Positions 1 to 13,937 of a DNA stretch of 64,000 nt are shown piece by piece (the first letter of the stretch is position 1; each line of letters opens with the position of its first letter). Source of the stretch: Ustilaginoidea virens (Eukaryota; Ascomycota; Sordariomycetes; Hypocreales; Clavicipitaceae); contig NC_057316.1 in the NCBI RefSeq assembly GCF_000687475.1, forward strand, positions 7,316,001 to 7,380,000, read 5' to 3'. Under the pieces are notes generated by a model. The model made no database searches, had not been told where the DNA came from, and saw nothing but the letters and a program-made list of their open reading frames with translations. Made by a program: the position numbers and the translations under genes.

Positions 1-476
1 GGACTTTCTGGTACATCCGGGAATCATCCACCGCCATCATCGTGTCCAATCTTCCTCTCACCTGGCCTCTTTTCCGCCGACTATTCCACCTCCGATCCTT
101 CATCAACAGCCAATACTCGTCAAAGAATCCAAGCGGATGCCCTAGCTCCACCGTGCACTCTCACACCGCTCCGGTGCGCAACCAATCCCAAGCTTGCAGC
201 TACATCAAGCATGGCGACGCCAACGACAACGACGACGACGACGCCAAGGACTACGGCATCTCGTTGAAGATCTACCAACGCCACGATCTGAAAATCAGCT
301 CTGAGCCCGCTGCGCCTACGTGCGAGGGACGCCAGTCGTACGTTGAAATGCTTCCCGACGGCCTTACCACTACAATCAAAGGCGGTGCTCCTCAATCCTT
401 CTTACACGATGCGCATGATGTGGAAACGGCATCAGACAAGTCGTACCCGGCAGTCCAGGCGGCATCCACTGTATGA
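1..476 (+). CDS. Fungal rhodopsin-domain (PTH11-like) membrane protein, 3' part only
   Basis: The frame is open from the window edge (codons from base 3) to TGA at 474-476, giving about 157 codons of a C-terminus. The first codons read FWYIRESSTAIIVSNLPLTW, followed by a P-L-F-R-R-L-F segment. This matches the last transmembrane helix and the start of the cytosolic tail in fungal integral membrane proteins of the rhodopsin-domain (PTH11-related) family. The remainder is a hydrophilic tail with a run of Asp (DANDNDDDDA), typical of the variable cytosolic tail. The family is membrane-embedded and often linked to sensing, but this fragment does not show a ligand or role. The start and upstream helices lie outside the window. 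Family recognition rests on one helix and its flanks. Confidence 0.7.
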   Translation, partial: TFWYIRESSTAIIVSNLPLTWPLFRRLFHLRSFINSQYSSKNPSGCPSSTVHSHTAPVRNQSQACSYIKHGDANDNDDDDAKDYGISLKIYQRHDLKISSEPAAPTCEGRQSYVEMLPDGLTTTIKGGAPQSFLHDAHDVETASDKSYPAVQAASTV

Positions 477-1096
477 CTTGTTTTCCTTTGAAATGAAAAG
501 CTTGAGATTCCCCTTCCCACCCTCCCTTCTCTCTTCCGTCAATCGCTCTGCAGCGACTTTCTATATACGCTTTCGTCACTTGGCATGCGATACTTTTCGA
601 AATTAGGATTGCGGGTAGGTAGATTGCAATGCTGATAGCATTGCACCTTGAAAGTGCCTCTTGGTTAATTGAAATATCTGATCGTTTGCTCTTTCTCTTC
701 AATTGTCTCTTGTTGGATCTTTGGTCCATGTGCTAGATATGATGTCCGATGTAACATGTACATGGCCCGGAATATCAAACCGCTGGTACCCAAGGTGGCT
801 TGCTCTTAAAGTCCGGGTTGCAACCCTCGACCTTCTCAATGGGGAAGGACGAGAAGATTCGAAACCCGAGCTAACCAGGGCCCCGGTTCGCTTAGCCTTG
901 TTGACAGACGACCCGAGGCCGAGGCGGATGGCAGCGAACAAGCGCCACGTGAGAACTCGTCACATCTATATTCTTTTCCGCCGGTTATTGCTGACCAACT
1001 ACCTGAACCGCCAACCACTACGAACTACACTACTGCATCGACACCAAATCTCGCCAACCATTGCAGCCAGGCCTCCGCTGACCTCCATTATCCACA
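477..1096. other. Intergenic, no gene seen
   Basis: This is the 3' flank of the rhodopsin-domain gene and the 5' flank of the YhhN gene. Short overlapping frames on both strands have no recognisable domain and no splice logic. The last 100 bases are C/A/T-rich, as in fungal core promoters and 5' leaders. Confidence 0.6.
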
Positions 1097-1789
1097 ATGG
1101 ACATGAAACCAACCACTGACAGCGTCGTCCTGACACTATCCCTCGGCGCATCCATCCTGTACGCCCTCAACATTCGCTCACAGCCGTCCTTTTCGCGAAC
1201 AATCTTCAAGACAGCCTCTACTGCGCTCCTCGCACTATTCGCCACTTCGTCTCGCCATTGGCAACTCACTCCCGCCCTGGCCCTCGGCTCCCTAGGCGAT
1301 GCCTTTCTTGCGTATCCCGGGGACGATGCCTTTCTCCGCGGCCTGTCCAGCTTCCTCGTAGCGCACCTGTTCTACGTCTCCCTGTTCGCCGGCATCGGCA
1401 ACGGTCCGAGCTTTATCCTCAACGACGGCCAAAGATCAGGTTTGGCGGGTGGCATGGCTCTCCTCGCACCGGCCATGAGCGCAGTGCTGCTGCCCAGGGT
1501 CGCGTCGTCGCTGAAGCTTCCCATAGCGGTGTACTCGACTGTTGTTCTGGCTGTGGTGCTGGCCGTTCTGACGGTTGATAACGCCCAGGTTGTTCTGGGG
1601 GCCGTGCTGTTTGCCATTTCCGACAGCGTGCTGGCGGCGGATGAATTTCTTGTGCCGAGAGATTCGGCGTGGAGAGGGCTTATGCAGTATTTCGTATGGG
1701 GATTTTATTACTCTGGTCAGTTGTTGATAGCTGGGGGGCTGGTGGATGATTGGGATTGGGTCAACCGGGTGCTTCTCCAAAGGATGTAG
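1097..1789 (+). CDS. YhhN / TMEM86 family membrane protein (lysoplasmalogenase-like)
   Basis: Single-exon gene, 230 aa. The protein is almost entirely hydrophobic helices (about 7-8 membrane segments). It carries the family hallmark GSLGDAFLAYPGDDAF (about residues 65-80), which holds the conserved acidic residues, and ISDSVLAADEF (about 175-185). Some YhhN/TMEM86 proteins hydrolyse the vinyl-ether bond of lysoplasmalogen; in filamentous fungi the substrate is unknown, so the enzyme activity is inferred from the family only. Length fits the family (about 200-250 aa). The chosen ATG at 1097 lies just upstream of a second possible Met (residue 3) in a good context (CACAATGG). No introns are needed. 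Confidence 0.85.
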   Translation: MDMKPTTDSVVLTLSLGASILYALNIRSQPSFSRTIFKTASTALLALFATSSRHWQLTPALALGSLGDAFLAYPGDDAFLRGLSSFLVAHLFYVSLFAGIGNGPSFILNDGQRSGLAGGMALLAPAMSAVLLPRVASSLKLPIAVYSTVVLAVVLAVLTVDNAQVVLGAVLFAISDSVLAADEFLVPRDSAWRGLMQYFVWGFYYSGQLLIAGGLVDDWDWVNRVLLQRM

Positions 1790-3196
1790 AGCCGAGGAGA
1801 GCGAGAATGTGAAGGTGGCTGAAGATTACATGCCGGATGGACCTGCCAGCACTCTGCAGGGCACCCATGATCACGGAAACAGCTGCTCCTGTCACGATGC
1901 AGGCTCGTTTTGGCCAAACATGCTCTGATTTTCGAAACTCAAGCCATCCTTTCGTGTGGTGTCCAGAACCGACCCCGCGTCGGGAAGTGGTGCCGGCAAA
2001 CAATCCAAGGTACTCCGTAGTAAATTTCAAATCCATCCCTAGACCTGCGTGCAATTTACGTGATCAAGTACCAAACCAATCTCTTCTCCCAGCATTTCAT
2101 TTTACGGATTCGTAGCCCGGCTTAGGTCGGACCTCCCAGGCCCAAGATCAGCCAATGATTCAGATCGTGAGTATACTGGCTGATGATATTCATACAGCGG
2201 CCATGGGATTCGATAGAGAAACTGCCCGGGTCATCATCTCCTGAACTCACCGCTGCAAGTCAACCCCCAGTTCTTAGGCCTTCAACTGAGAGCACGACGA
2301 TGATATGCGCCCACGGGGAAAGAAATGAAAAGGCACCGCTGAAACCAGAAGCGTTCACCAAGATGTTGAAGGAGCTGGCAACTTAAACTTTGGCCAGCAA
2401 GGGAAGACTGGCTGTAGTTGTAGTTCAGCGGGAGCGAGTTTTCCAGCAGCACCATTATTTCGGCACGTCCTTTCGTCAACTCCGAGCGACTGGCTCTATA
2501 TTGACTCATATTGAAGGTGATGAAATTAAATGTATCATGGGCTTATAGTGCTTCGATCTCTATACGGCTAGACTGCATGTGCAAGTTGCCGATACTGCGC
2601 GGGTCGGTACTGCAAGGTTGGGGATCGCCTCCTGTCGCCTGCTCACTGTTTGTGTACTTTTGTCCGAACGCTTTTTCTCCTTCACCCCGTATCATGTCGA
2701 TTTATTCGCCATTTAATCAAACGAAACTTGAAGCAACTCCACCATATCCCGGTACCAGCCAGCCTGAGCAATGCCCATTAATCAAAAGATTGATTCAGGC
2801 GGCTGAGTTTGAAAAGACTGTAGCTGCGTATTTCCGAACCCAGGTTGTGATTCATTCATTGTATATACCAGACGCGTAATGCTTCAATTTTAGAGCATTC
2901 TGGGCTCCAGGAAAGCTTTCTCCGTATCGCCTGCCATACTGCTAATGTTCAGAGAGAGAGAGAGAGAGAAACGGGAAGCACCGCCTTTTCGGGGCTTGAC
3001 CCGAGTTACAGTCTTCCTACTCGCATGCCTGACAGCGGATCCACCGAGGCTGCATGAGGCATGCCCAAAATACAAAAGAACGTTTCATCAGCATTCACAG
3101 CACAGGATACAGGAACCCATTTTCACCATGAAGTCATTGCAACCTGGATTTTTCCAATCTTGACCCTACCCCTTTGCCCATGTGCAAGCCGTTTGC
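1790..3196. other. Intergenic, 1.4 kb, no gene seen
   Basis: This separates the convergent YhhN (+) and mannitol dehydrogenase (-) genes, so it should hold two 3' UTRs. Frames of 60-120 codons occur but overlap on both strands and resemble nothing. A GA dinucleotide run lies at 2951-2968. Confidence 0.6.
2951..2968. repeat. (AG)n microsatellite
   Basis: Nine uninterrupted AG units lie in the intergenic stretch downstream of the mannitol dehydrogenase gene. The sequence shows nothing about function. Confidence 0.95.
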
Positions 3197-5577
<2,381 letters not shown>

Positions 5578-5935
5578 TTAGGTACTTACGTCTTTGCCCT
5601 CCTCCTGTGGTGATCGGCAAGGCATCGCCTTCCTGAGTATGTTTTCGTACCGTCTGCCATTCTCGTTTACGTACTCTAATTCTTCGTAGTAACATTTCTT
5701 GGTATCTGCTCGTGCAACCTGTACCCCTATTGTCAAAGACACGACTTCCCTGCTTGAAAAGTTGGCGGCTCATCTTTCTTACCCCGACAACCGACTCAAG
5801 TTCCGGCGTCAAGGCGCGTATGTGGGCATCAAAGTCCTGCCATCTCTTGAACCATTGCCAACTTTTTTGCCAGTGATCCTCTTTGGCCAGCGTAAGAGGA
5901 GCCAAGGAAGCGATGAGCGCGATCGCAAGTTGCAT
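5578..5935 (-). CDS. Small secreted protein, 97 aa, hypothetical
   Basis: Not a recognised family. The model has exon 5935-5783 and exon 5718-5578 with a 64-bp intron (5782-5719, GTAAGA...ACAG, CTTTGAC branch-like site). Exon 1 starts MQLAIALIASLAPLTLA, a clear signal peptide, then a Trp- and charge-rich stretch (SWQWFKRWQDF). Exon 2 reads VARADTKKCYYEELEYVNEN and on to a terminal region with a second Cys; it looks far more protein-like than the unspliced frame, which runs on as an Arg-rich sequence. A GTAAGT at the end (5588-5583) could start another intron, which would change only the last residues. The product is predicted to be secreted. The signal peptide is seen; the splice model is inference. 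Confidence 0.45.
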
Positions 5936-6759
5936 TTCGAAACAGGGTCTTGTACGGCAACTAGGGTTTAGGGGTGTGCTTGGCCAGTCAAAGTGCGACA
6001 AGTTCCCGTATATATATACCTGATATTCGGCCCTGTTGCCGTAGACTGCGTCGTCGAATATATCCATACTAGCACCTATTTAAATATAATACAGTGGCAC
6101 TAGGGCACGTTTGCTGGCAGAGCAAGCCACAAGCCCACCCAGAAATAGCTACTACGCTCCAGGTTGTTTTAAATAGCCAAGGATACGGTGCATCGAGTGC
6201 GCAAAGCTCGACATGCCGTGCTGTGTCACTAGGTATGTGACGGTTGGGCGCCACGTTTCTATATAAGTTCATTCAGTAGAGGTACAGTAAACGGCGAAAT
6301 GGGTGTCCGGGTTTTCCTAAACAAGCACGGATAATCAGGTAGGTTGGGCCATGCTGTGCCTCGTGTGGCTTATATTGTCGTTTTAATCATATATCCTATG
6401 CGAAGGTCTGTTGGCGACATTCCGGACCATGAACTCGATTCATGCCTTGATGGAACGGCAATGTCTTGTACGAGGAGATTGGAGAGAAATCATCAGAAAG
6501 ATCAATTGGTCAGGCGCTGTGCTCTGTGGATTGGACACAGAAAAGAATGTCTCGGTGCAAAACAACGGGACCCTGCTGTTACAGAGTATACGACCAGAGA
6601 ATACCTACCTACCTCCTAGGTATGCGGTCGCGTGATTGGGCACGTAGTGCGAGGTAGCGACAGTTGCATTGAACCTACAAAGTATGAATTGGTCGGGACA
6701 GAAGAAGAAGGAAAGTATTGATGAAAGGGAAGCCGAGCTGTGCCGCTTCCGAGCTTACA
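5936..6759. other. Intergenic, no gene seen
   Basis: This is the upstream flank of the small secreted protein and downstream flank of ADE8. TATATATA at about 6009-6017 lies some 75-80 bases upstream of the secreted-protein start and could serve as its TATA element. CTACCTACCTCCTAGGTA at about 6603-6620 belongs to the TAGGTA motif family. Short frames show no family. Confidence 0.5.
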
Positions 6760-7537
6760 TTACCTACCCTCAACTATCTCCTGCGACACTTCCGCCGTCG
6801 CCTGGACAATAAGCTCATGCTCATGACCATGCATCCTCTCCTTGAACTCGTCCAGCTCCTCTCCCTTCCACTCGACCTCTTTCACCAAGATGGGCGCACC
6901 CCTATCCACCTCATCAATCACGTAGTGGGCCATAATACCCGTGCGTGTTAGTCGCCCAGCCTTGAACTCTTCAAAAGCCCGCTCAATCGCCATGGCTCCA
7001 TCGAACTCGCCTATGCAAATTGTAAGTAGCCAGCTGCGTCATCATCTCCAAAACTTACCAGGTAGGGCCGGATGGAGGTTGATTATCCGCACCCCGGCCC
7101 GTTCGATGGGTTCTAGGAAAGCAGTTGAAAAGACGTGCATCCACCCAGCGAGGACAATTAGGTCGGGCCTTTCCCTGTCTGGTGAAAGAACCCTCTCAGC
7201 TAATGCAGCATCGTATTTTTGACGGCCTTGAGCTACTTTGTGTTGGTCTGTTTCTCCCTTCTGCAAAAACCCGTGGCTGATCATATTCAAATAGTCGCAG
7301 GGAATGCCTGTTTCGGAATAAATATCGTGCTTGGGGGCGCGCGGATGGTAAAGCGTTCCTACCAGCTGCATCCGCTCGAGCCATTGCGTGAGCGTTTTTC
7401 CGGTTGGCGATGAGGCGGACGATGCGGCTATTTCGAAGTCGACCCGTCGATATAGCATCTATGAGAGCCTGAAAGTTGGAGCCGAAGCCCGAGGCCATAA
7501 CAAGGATTCGACATGGCGACTCTTGTGACCTGTTCAT
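6760..7537 (-). CDS. ADE8: Phosphoribosylglycinamide formyltransferase (GAR transformylase)
   Basis: Three exons: 7537-7363, 7307-7059 and 7010-6760, giving 224 aa. Both introns (55 and 48 bp) are GT-AG. They restore ARADAAG/IPCDYLN and HPALPG/EFDGAMAIERA across the junctions, each splitting a Gly codon. The enzyme is the third step of de novo purine synthesis: it transfers a formyl group from 10-formyl-THF to GAR in the cytosol. Visible signatures are MASGFGSNFQALID (phosphate loop, residues 14-27), AGWMHVF, the NLHPALPG block with the catalytic Asn and His, and AHYVIDEVDRGAPI with the catalytic Asp. In many ascomycetes it is a stand-alone protein, as here. The start at 7537 lies only a few residues before the first strand, normal for this family. 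Confidence 0.95.
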
Positions 7538-8344
7538 CCTGCAGAATATGGCGGCAGAATCGCGACGGAGATTGTTGCATCACTAGAGCTTCACAAAGCT
7601 TTTCTTTTTTTGCGATGTCACGTGACAGGTGCGGGATGGAAGATCTGGATTTTTTTAAGTTTCGGCTGTTCAGATAAACACGAAGACCACAAAACTCGAA
7701 CACGGAGCCGCCGGCTAAACCCCAAATAAAATGTGTACCTTTGCACTTCCTTTATTTTCGCTGCTCTAATTTTCAAGTACGCGCATATCAAGGGAAATCG
7801 CGCACACGTTACAGCGGCACACTACCTACCTGGTAGGAGGTAGGTAGAGGTAGGTAGAGGTAGGCATAAACATCAACATATTACCTATAATCACCTGGTG
7901 CCTTGATACCCCGCGCGCGCCCTATATAATACTAGGTATCCGTCGGTCGTTTTCTAATACTTCCAGTCAGGCAGATATTTTTCTCAGCATGCAGTAATAT
8001 AATTTTTAAGTATTCGATGCCCCATTGGTGTGTGAGTAAAGATTGGCGCATTGACTGAGCACCCATCCAGGAATTTGAGAGCGGCTTCACCGGTCAACTT
8101 GGTGTCCGCTGGTCCTCTGTGCTGCTGCCAACGTATCGGTTGCCGTGGTGCCACGAATCAGCGGCTCAACTGAGGCTTTTTCTGGTTCAAGTCCTCGACA
8201 GACTGGTGGTGCCACACAAGCATAGTGTCAATTCAATGTCCTGGGAGGGCGGCGAATAAAGAACTTCGATAGGTTGGGTTTTTTGATGGGAGCTTGCATT
8301 TAACAGGTAGGGTGCCGCCGAATCCTTCGGTTTCAAAGGCACAG

Positions 8345-8386
8345 TGAAAGCGGAGGGGGAAAGAGCTACGCTCTCCGCTTTCCCTG
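8345..8386. repeat. Hairpin motif GAAAGCGGAG...CTCCGCTTTC, possible MITE remnant
   Basis: The inverted arms GAAAGCGGAG (8345-8354) and CTCCGCTTTC (about 8373-8382) flank GGGGAAAGAGCTACGCT. The same GGGAAAGCGG...AGAGCTACGC sequence recurs at 31027-31052 and, inverted, at 47909-47990, with one arm near 54788. This is its only copy in the gene-rich half. Confidence 0.6.
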
Positions 8387-8689
8387 ACAAATTGCATGCA
8401 AGGCAAGATGAGCTGTATCTTCAGCGACGCACTGTTGCTGCAACACATAAGATGTAGGTAAGGAAACAGGCTGAGCATAACAGCTTTGAACGGGACAAAT
8501 TTCATCACACGCCAGAATCTGATGGAAAGTCGGCTGCTGTTCTAAGCATTTGGCCTCTCAGTCTGACCCTACTTGAGGTGAGCGGTGTGAAGGCGAGGGG
8601 GCGAGTTCATGCCATGCCGTTCCATTCTTCTTATCTCGTTTGGAAGTCGTTATTGATGATTTTTTAGCTTCCTTTCTTGGCCTTTCCAT

Positions 8690-8771
8690 CCTTTGCTTTC
8701 TCCTTTTTCTTTCCCATCGCCCATCTCCCCCCTCCCCCCTCCCCCCTCCCCTCTTTTTTTTTTTTTTTTTT
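8690..8771. repeat. Pyrimidine tract ending in T18
   Basis: Runs of TTTCTCC, (CCCCCTC)n and finally 18 T (8754-8771). Low complexity; creates spurious Phe/Pro- or Lys-rich frames. Confidence 0.9.
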
Positions 8772-10188
8772 GTCATGCCATTGCCTCCCAAGCTCATCAC
8801 ACAGTATCAGCGTCGCACCTGTCCTCTGTTGCACCAAGCCATCTTCGGACGCGTAACCGACCAGCAGGATTCTTCTTCTCCAAGCTTGCATGTTCCGTTA
8901 CCCCTCCAAGCAACATCGGGGACAGGAGAAAAGGTTGGGAGCCAGCCAGATGTGACTCGGGCAATCATTTTCATCACTTGATTTCCGCCAGAGCCTCCGA
9001 ACCCCAGAATCTTACAGGGTCACGGCGCGGGAGGTATCCCAGATGCAGCACGACAAGACTTATTCGAGTCTTGACCAACATACATTTGCAGGAACGAAAA
9101 TTATACTGGACTCAAGATATGCCAGGGAAATTCAGAGGTGTTGTCTTCAGTTGTAGCAATGGCGATCTGTCGCAATCGACAACTAGCTTCAGGGGGGACG
9201 TTACATTCGGGCGGCATGGCCATCTCGTTGACCATCCTTGCTGCTTGAAAGCAAACTGAGGTAAGCCGAGGAGGGTGCACCTCCTTGGACCAGATCGCCC
9301 ATGATCTCCCCATGACATACCGGATGTTGTCCGTGGCCATCTTGCCGTGACATCGCAGCTGCAAGAGCAGAAGGGACACTTAAGCGGCCAAAAAAATAGT
9401 TATGTCTCATCATAGGCGTCGGTTGCACTGAGTACGACACTCCAGACTACCTGCTCGTTGTGGGCAGCCCGTATCCACGGTCAATGTCAAGTTTGAAAAG
9501 AGGAAAACAGGGGAACCTTTCGTGCATTCAAACTGTACGTCTCGGCTTGACGAGAACAAGAAAATAATCACCCTGCAAAGTACATGTGTTGCTCGGAACG
9601 GTTCTGCGGCAATGCATAGTTGGCAGCTATTCGATAGTACGCACAACCACTGCCACAAATTTCGTTAGCTCTGTTAACCACCATTGCAAGCATGCACTAG
9701 TGCAACTGGTGAGATTCGACCAGCCTTCTGGGCCTTCAGATGCTCATTCTGCGAAGGTAAGTCATCACTCCATACCCCTGCTCGTCAAACCCGTCGATGG
9801 GGTTGCAGGGGTCTGAATGGTGCTTAGACAGCCCCTAGCGTTTCCAGGGCGAGCGTCTCCTCTATTGGCGCGGCGTTGACGACTCATCACCAATCCATGT
9901 CCAGGCTGGGGTCAAATTCATGCATATCAGCTGAGGCCTTGCCGCCCGGGGCACAATCTTTCCCATCCCACTTCCGGCCTGGCTTCGAAATCAAGAGCAT
10001 TCGCTGCTGTCCTCACGGAAAATGTACCGTGTCTGGCGTCCCTTTTCCACCTCTATGCGCACTGCTGAACCCCTTGGGTCAAGGTTTTCTGCCCTGCACA
10101 GCCTTTCGCCTACGGAAACTTTGACCAGTCTTTGTCCCCTCTATTTCTATGGTACATAGCAAGGTAAACATGATTCTGGTGCCTCACA

Positions 10189-13100
10189 ATGGCCAGTGAC
10201 TCCAGAACCCACTTGACAGACGGCACCCTTTTGCAACTATGGAACTTTCTTGACGCTCGAGGCCTGGATCTTGACATGGTACGTGCATGGCGATGCTGTT
10301 TCTACATCCCGAAGCCATCACTTTCAGGTTCGGGGATGGTGATTTCTGGAGGGTCCCGCCTTTTCGCATCGAGGGCCTCCCGACTCCCAACAGCACGACT
10401 CGTTTGACAGACAGGCATTGGGGATATGAACCTTGGGACGCTGCTAACGTCAATCCTTCCGCAGGGTGGAGATCAAGATCCAAGGCAGGGGTCAGCTCGC
10501 AATGGCTCTACTGGCGGAACGGTCAGTACCTCCGTCAGCAATAAGGGATCCTCGGCAGATAAATTGGGTACCACCTTTATACCCGTGTCTGTCTTTGTCG
10601 GCGTTTGCTTGCTCGTATTTATCGTCCTGCGCCGCTGCTGCAAGAGAGTCTACGCACCGAGAACGATTGCAGAGCTACGGACACCAGAGTGAGCTTCCCA
10701 TCACTTGCAGCTCCGAGCGACTTCTTCACCGATCTGTCGCTCGGCAACAAACTTGCGCAAACTAAGTACTGCCCTAGTCCACCGAGCCCTTCTTTGCCAG
10801 GGGGGTGGATTGACTGGATAGCACCATTTTTCAAGACACCAGATACCTGGGTGCTGAATCATGGATCCCTCGACGGCTTTTTCTTCCTCCGGTTTTTGAA
10901 GGTCGTTCGCAACATCTGCCTCGGAGGATGCATTATAACGTTCCCCGTGCTGCTTCCTGTCCATGCGACAGGAGGGATGGGACTTGCAGGTCTCGACATG
11001 CTAACAATCGGAAACGTGAAAGATCCCCAAAAGTTACTCGCCCACGTCTTTGTGGCATGGGCCTTTTTTGGTATTCCTCATTCTTTTCTCGTCGCCATTT
11101 GCTCGCGACCCCGTTTTCTTGTGATGTGTCCGACATAAGAAAAGCTAATAAATGCGTTCAACAGGGTTTGCTCTCTACACGATTGTTAGAGAGTGCATCT
11201 ATTATGTCAATCTTCGCCAAGCATACCTTTCCTCGCCATATTATGCAGACCGAATATCTTCGCGCACCATCATGCTCACGTGTGTTCCCAGGGAGTATCA
11301 AGATGAGCGCCGACTTCGTAAGCTGTACGGCGACGCTGTTAAACGAGTATTCATCCCGCGAACCTCCAAAGCACTCGCTAAACTGGTCAAGGAGCGTGAG
11401 CAGACGGCAGAAAGATTGGAAAAGGCCGAAATTACGCTTATCAAGACGGCGAATCAGGCCAGGCAGAAGCGAGTGGCTCAACCACCGGAATCGGTCAACA
11501 AATCCAGCCCAGCATCTTCTGTCATGGAGTCGACCAGACCAAAGCAGGATTTGGCAAAGTTTGCAAGCGTCAAGACGGTGACTGAAATTTGTACTAAAAG
11601 AAGCCCGGAAGTTTCGGACTCGGTTTTATACTTGGGGACATTGGGCGACAAAATTTGCAAGGATGCTGGCCGGGACAAGGACGAAAAACTCAACCCACAG
11701 ACTCGCGGTTCCAATGTAGATGACGAAGAAGAAGAATATACCCACCCTTACGGGCTTTCAGAGAACCTCCCCGACGTCAGAGGATCTGTTGCAGCCCAGT
11801 GGATTCCCGTCGAAAAAAGACCCTACCACCGCCCAATGGGGAACTTCTTCCGTCGACAGGACACCATCCGATGGACACGGCTTCGACTGCGCCAACTCAA
11901 TGTTCAGATCCACAAGATGAGGAAGCAAATCCGACGTGACGAGGGCGCCACGTTGCCAACCGTATTTGTTGAATTTTACACTCAAGAAGCAGCCCAGGCA
12001 GCTCACCAAGTGCTCTCTCACCACCGACCGCTTCAAATGTCAAATCGTCTTTTGGGCGTGAGACCAGATGAGGTCATTTGGTCATGTCTGCGGATGACAT
12101 GGTGGGAACTCATCATCCGACGATTCACTGTCCTGGCAATCGTAACAATGGCAGTCATCTTCTGGGCGATCCCCTCGGCTTTTATCGGAACAATCAGCAA
12201 CATTGACAGTCTGATTGAAAGATTTGCATTTCTCAGCTTCCTCCACAAACTGCCGACTGTTATTCTCAATTTCATACAGAGCTTCCTACCTCCAGTTGCT
12301 TTGACCATGTTGATGGCCATTGTGCCGTGGCTGCTGCGATGTAAGTGGTTTGATTAACGTTTCGACATGTAGGGATTGCCTCGCTAACTGGGACAACTTT
12401 CCAAAGTCTGTGGCAGAATGTCCGGCATCCCGACTACGACTAGCGTCGAACTTTTTGTGCAAAACATATATTTCGCGTTTCAAGTTGTGCAGGTCTTCCT
12501 CGTTACGACCATCACATCGGCTGCGTCATCTGCCTTGGGAAAGATCTTGTCTAACCCGCTCGGGGCGAAAGATCTTTTGGCCACAAACCTCCCTAAAGCG
12601 TCCAACTTTTACCTTTCCTATATTCTGATTCAGTGTTTGATGAGTGGCGGTGTCCGATTAATTCAGCCGTTTGGGTTAGTTCGTCACTACATTATTGCGA
12701 GATTGAGTGCTATACCACGGACAAGGTATAAACGGTGGGCCTCTTTAGAGCCGGTGCATTGGGGGGGCATCTATCCAGTTTTTACGAATATGGGAGTTAT
12801 TGGTGAGTGACAGGGAGAAGCCACCTTGTCGTGTCCGGGTGAATCTGGAAGCGTTTTATGCAGAAGCGTTTCCCTTGGCGGTACTTTGTTAACATCTCTA
12901 CAGCGCTCAGTTATGCTTTCATTGCACCTCTTGTTCTCCTCTTCGCGGCGGGCGGCATTTTTTGCACGCAAATTGTCTGGAAATACAACCTCCTCTACGT
13001 CATTGACTCGGATATGGATACAAAGGGACTATTTTATCCGCGGGCTCTCATTCATCTTACCATTGGCTTATACCTCGCGGAGGTTTGCCTGATAGGCCTC

Positions 13101-13937
13101 TTTGCGCTAAAGCTCGCTTTTGCACCTCTTGCACTCATGGTAATCTTCTTTGTTTTCACCGGCCTGGTGCACTTTTCGCTCAGCGACGCCATTGCACCTC
13201 TTTTGCTCAATCTGCCTCAGACACTACCCTTGGAAGGCGAAATCCAGGAAGAGGAAAGAGCCAAGGCACTTCGAGAAAAAGAGCTGGCCTCCGCGCGGCT
13301 CGAACAAGCCGGCGACGCAGTGGGTGCCGCAAACGACTACTACGATACCGAGCAAGTTTTTGGCGACGAAGAGTCATTCGCCCAGTCAGACGACGAGGAC
13401 GAAGACGAGGAGGAAGAGGGCCATTCGGGTGATGAGCACGAAATCACAGGGACTCGAGCCGTCGAAGGCGCCGCCAGCATTGGGGCCACCCTTAAGGACT
13501 GGCTCAAGAACAGGTCCCGATCCAAAATCAACAAGGAGATTAGCAAATCCGGCATAATCGAGTTCCTGGACAAACTTGGGCTTTGGAAGCTCGACAAGAA
13601 CGCGAGTGGCGAACCCCCCGGTTTCTTGGCACGCTGGCTGCACCCAGAAGAGTACGAAGACTTCGTCGCGCTGCGCAACACCATCCCCAGCGACCAGTTT
13701 CCGCCCGTCGAGTACCCTCCTGAATTCAGGAAGCGCTGCTACTTGGCACCGGAAATGTGGGCGCCGAAGCCGACGCTATGGATTCCCAGGGACGAGGCAC
13801 GGGTGAGCAGGCAGGAGGTTACGCACACGAAAATATACACGCCGATTTCGGATAAGGGAGCCGACTTGGACGGTAAGGGTAGAGTGGTGGCCTACTTTGA
13901 TAAAGCCCCGATGAGAAAGTCGCGATTGCTGTTGTGA
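10189..13937 (+). CDS. CSC1/OSCA-type cation channel (RSN1/PHM7, DUF221 family)
   Basis: Six exons: 10189-10278, 10465-10688, 10778-11070, 11165-12340, 12407-12802 and 12904-13937, giving 1070 aa. Introns are 186, 89, 94, 66 and 101 bp, all GT-AG. Junctions restore LRTPDPPSPSLPGGW, WAFFGFALYTIVREC, LLRFCGRMSGIP and GVIALSYAFIAP. Domain order: an N-terminal membrane helix (about 60-85), further N-terminal helices, a large cytosolic loop with ELRRLYGD-like and FVEFYTQEAAQAAHQ segments, the seven-helix RSN1/DUF221 core (FQVVQVFLVTT, YNLLYVIDSDMDTKGLFYPR), an acidic linker (SDDEDEDEEEE), and the PHM7 C-terminal tail (WLHPEEYEDF...PEMWAPKPTLWIPRD). Relatives are osmo/mechanosensitive Ca2+-permeable channels or lipid scramblases at plasma or vacuolar membranes. 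The first exon (30 codons) and long first intron are the least certain part. Confidence 0.9.

Larger units (their letters stand above)
7538..10188. other. Long intergenic region (2.65 kb), no gene seen
   Basis: This lies between divergent ADE8 (-) and the CSC1-type channel (+). It contains a TAGGTA cluster (7824-7866), a hairpin motif (8345-8386), a pyrimidine-rich tract ending in T18 (about 8690-8771) and otherwise mixed-composition DNA. The longest frame (8693-9259) starts inside the C/T tract and has no recognisable domain. The length suggests a long 5' leader for the channel gene or an unlisted non-coding RNA, but the sequence does not prove either. Confidence 0.5.

Noticed and set aside
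8693..9259. 188-codon frame starting in a Pro/Phe-rich run
   Set aside because: The start lies in a C/T low-complexity tract and the rest has no family features or splice context.
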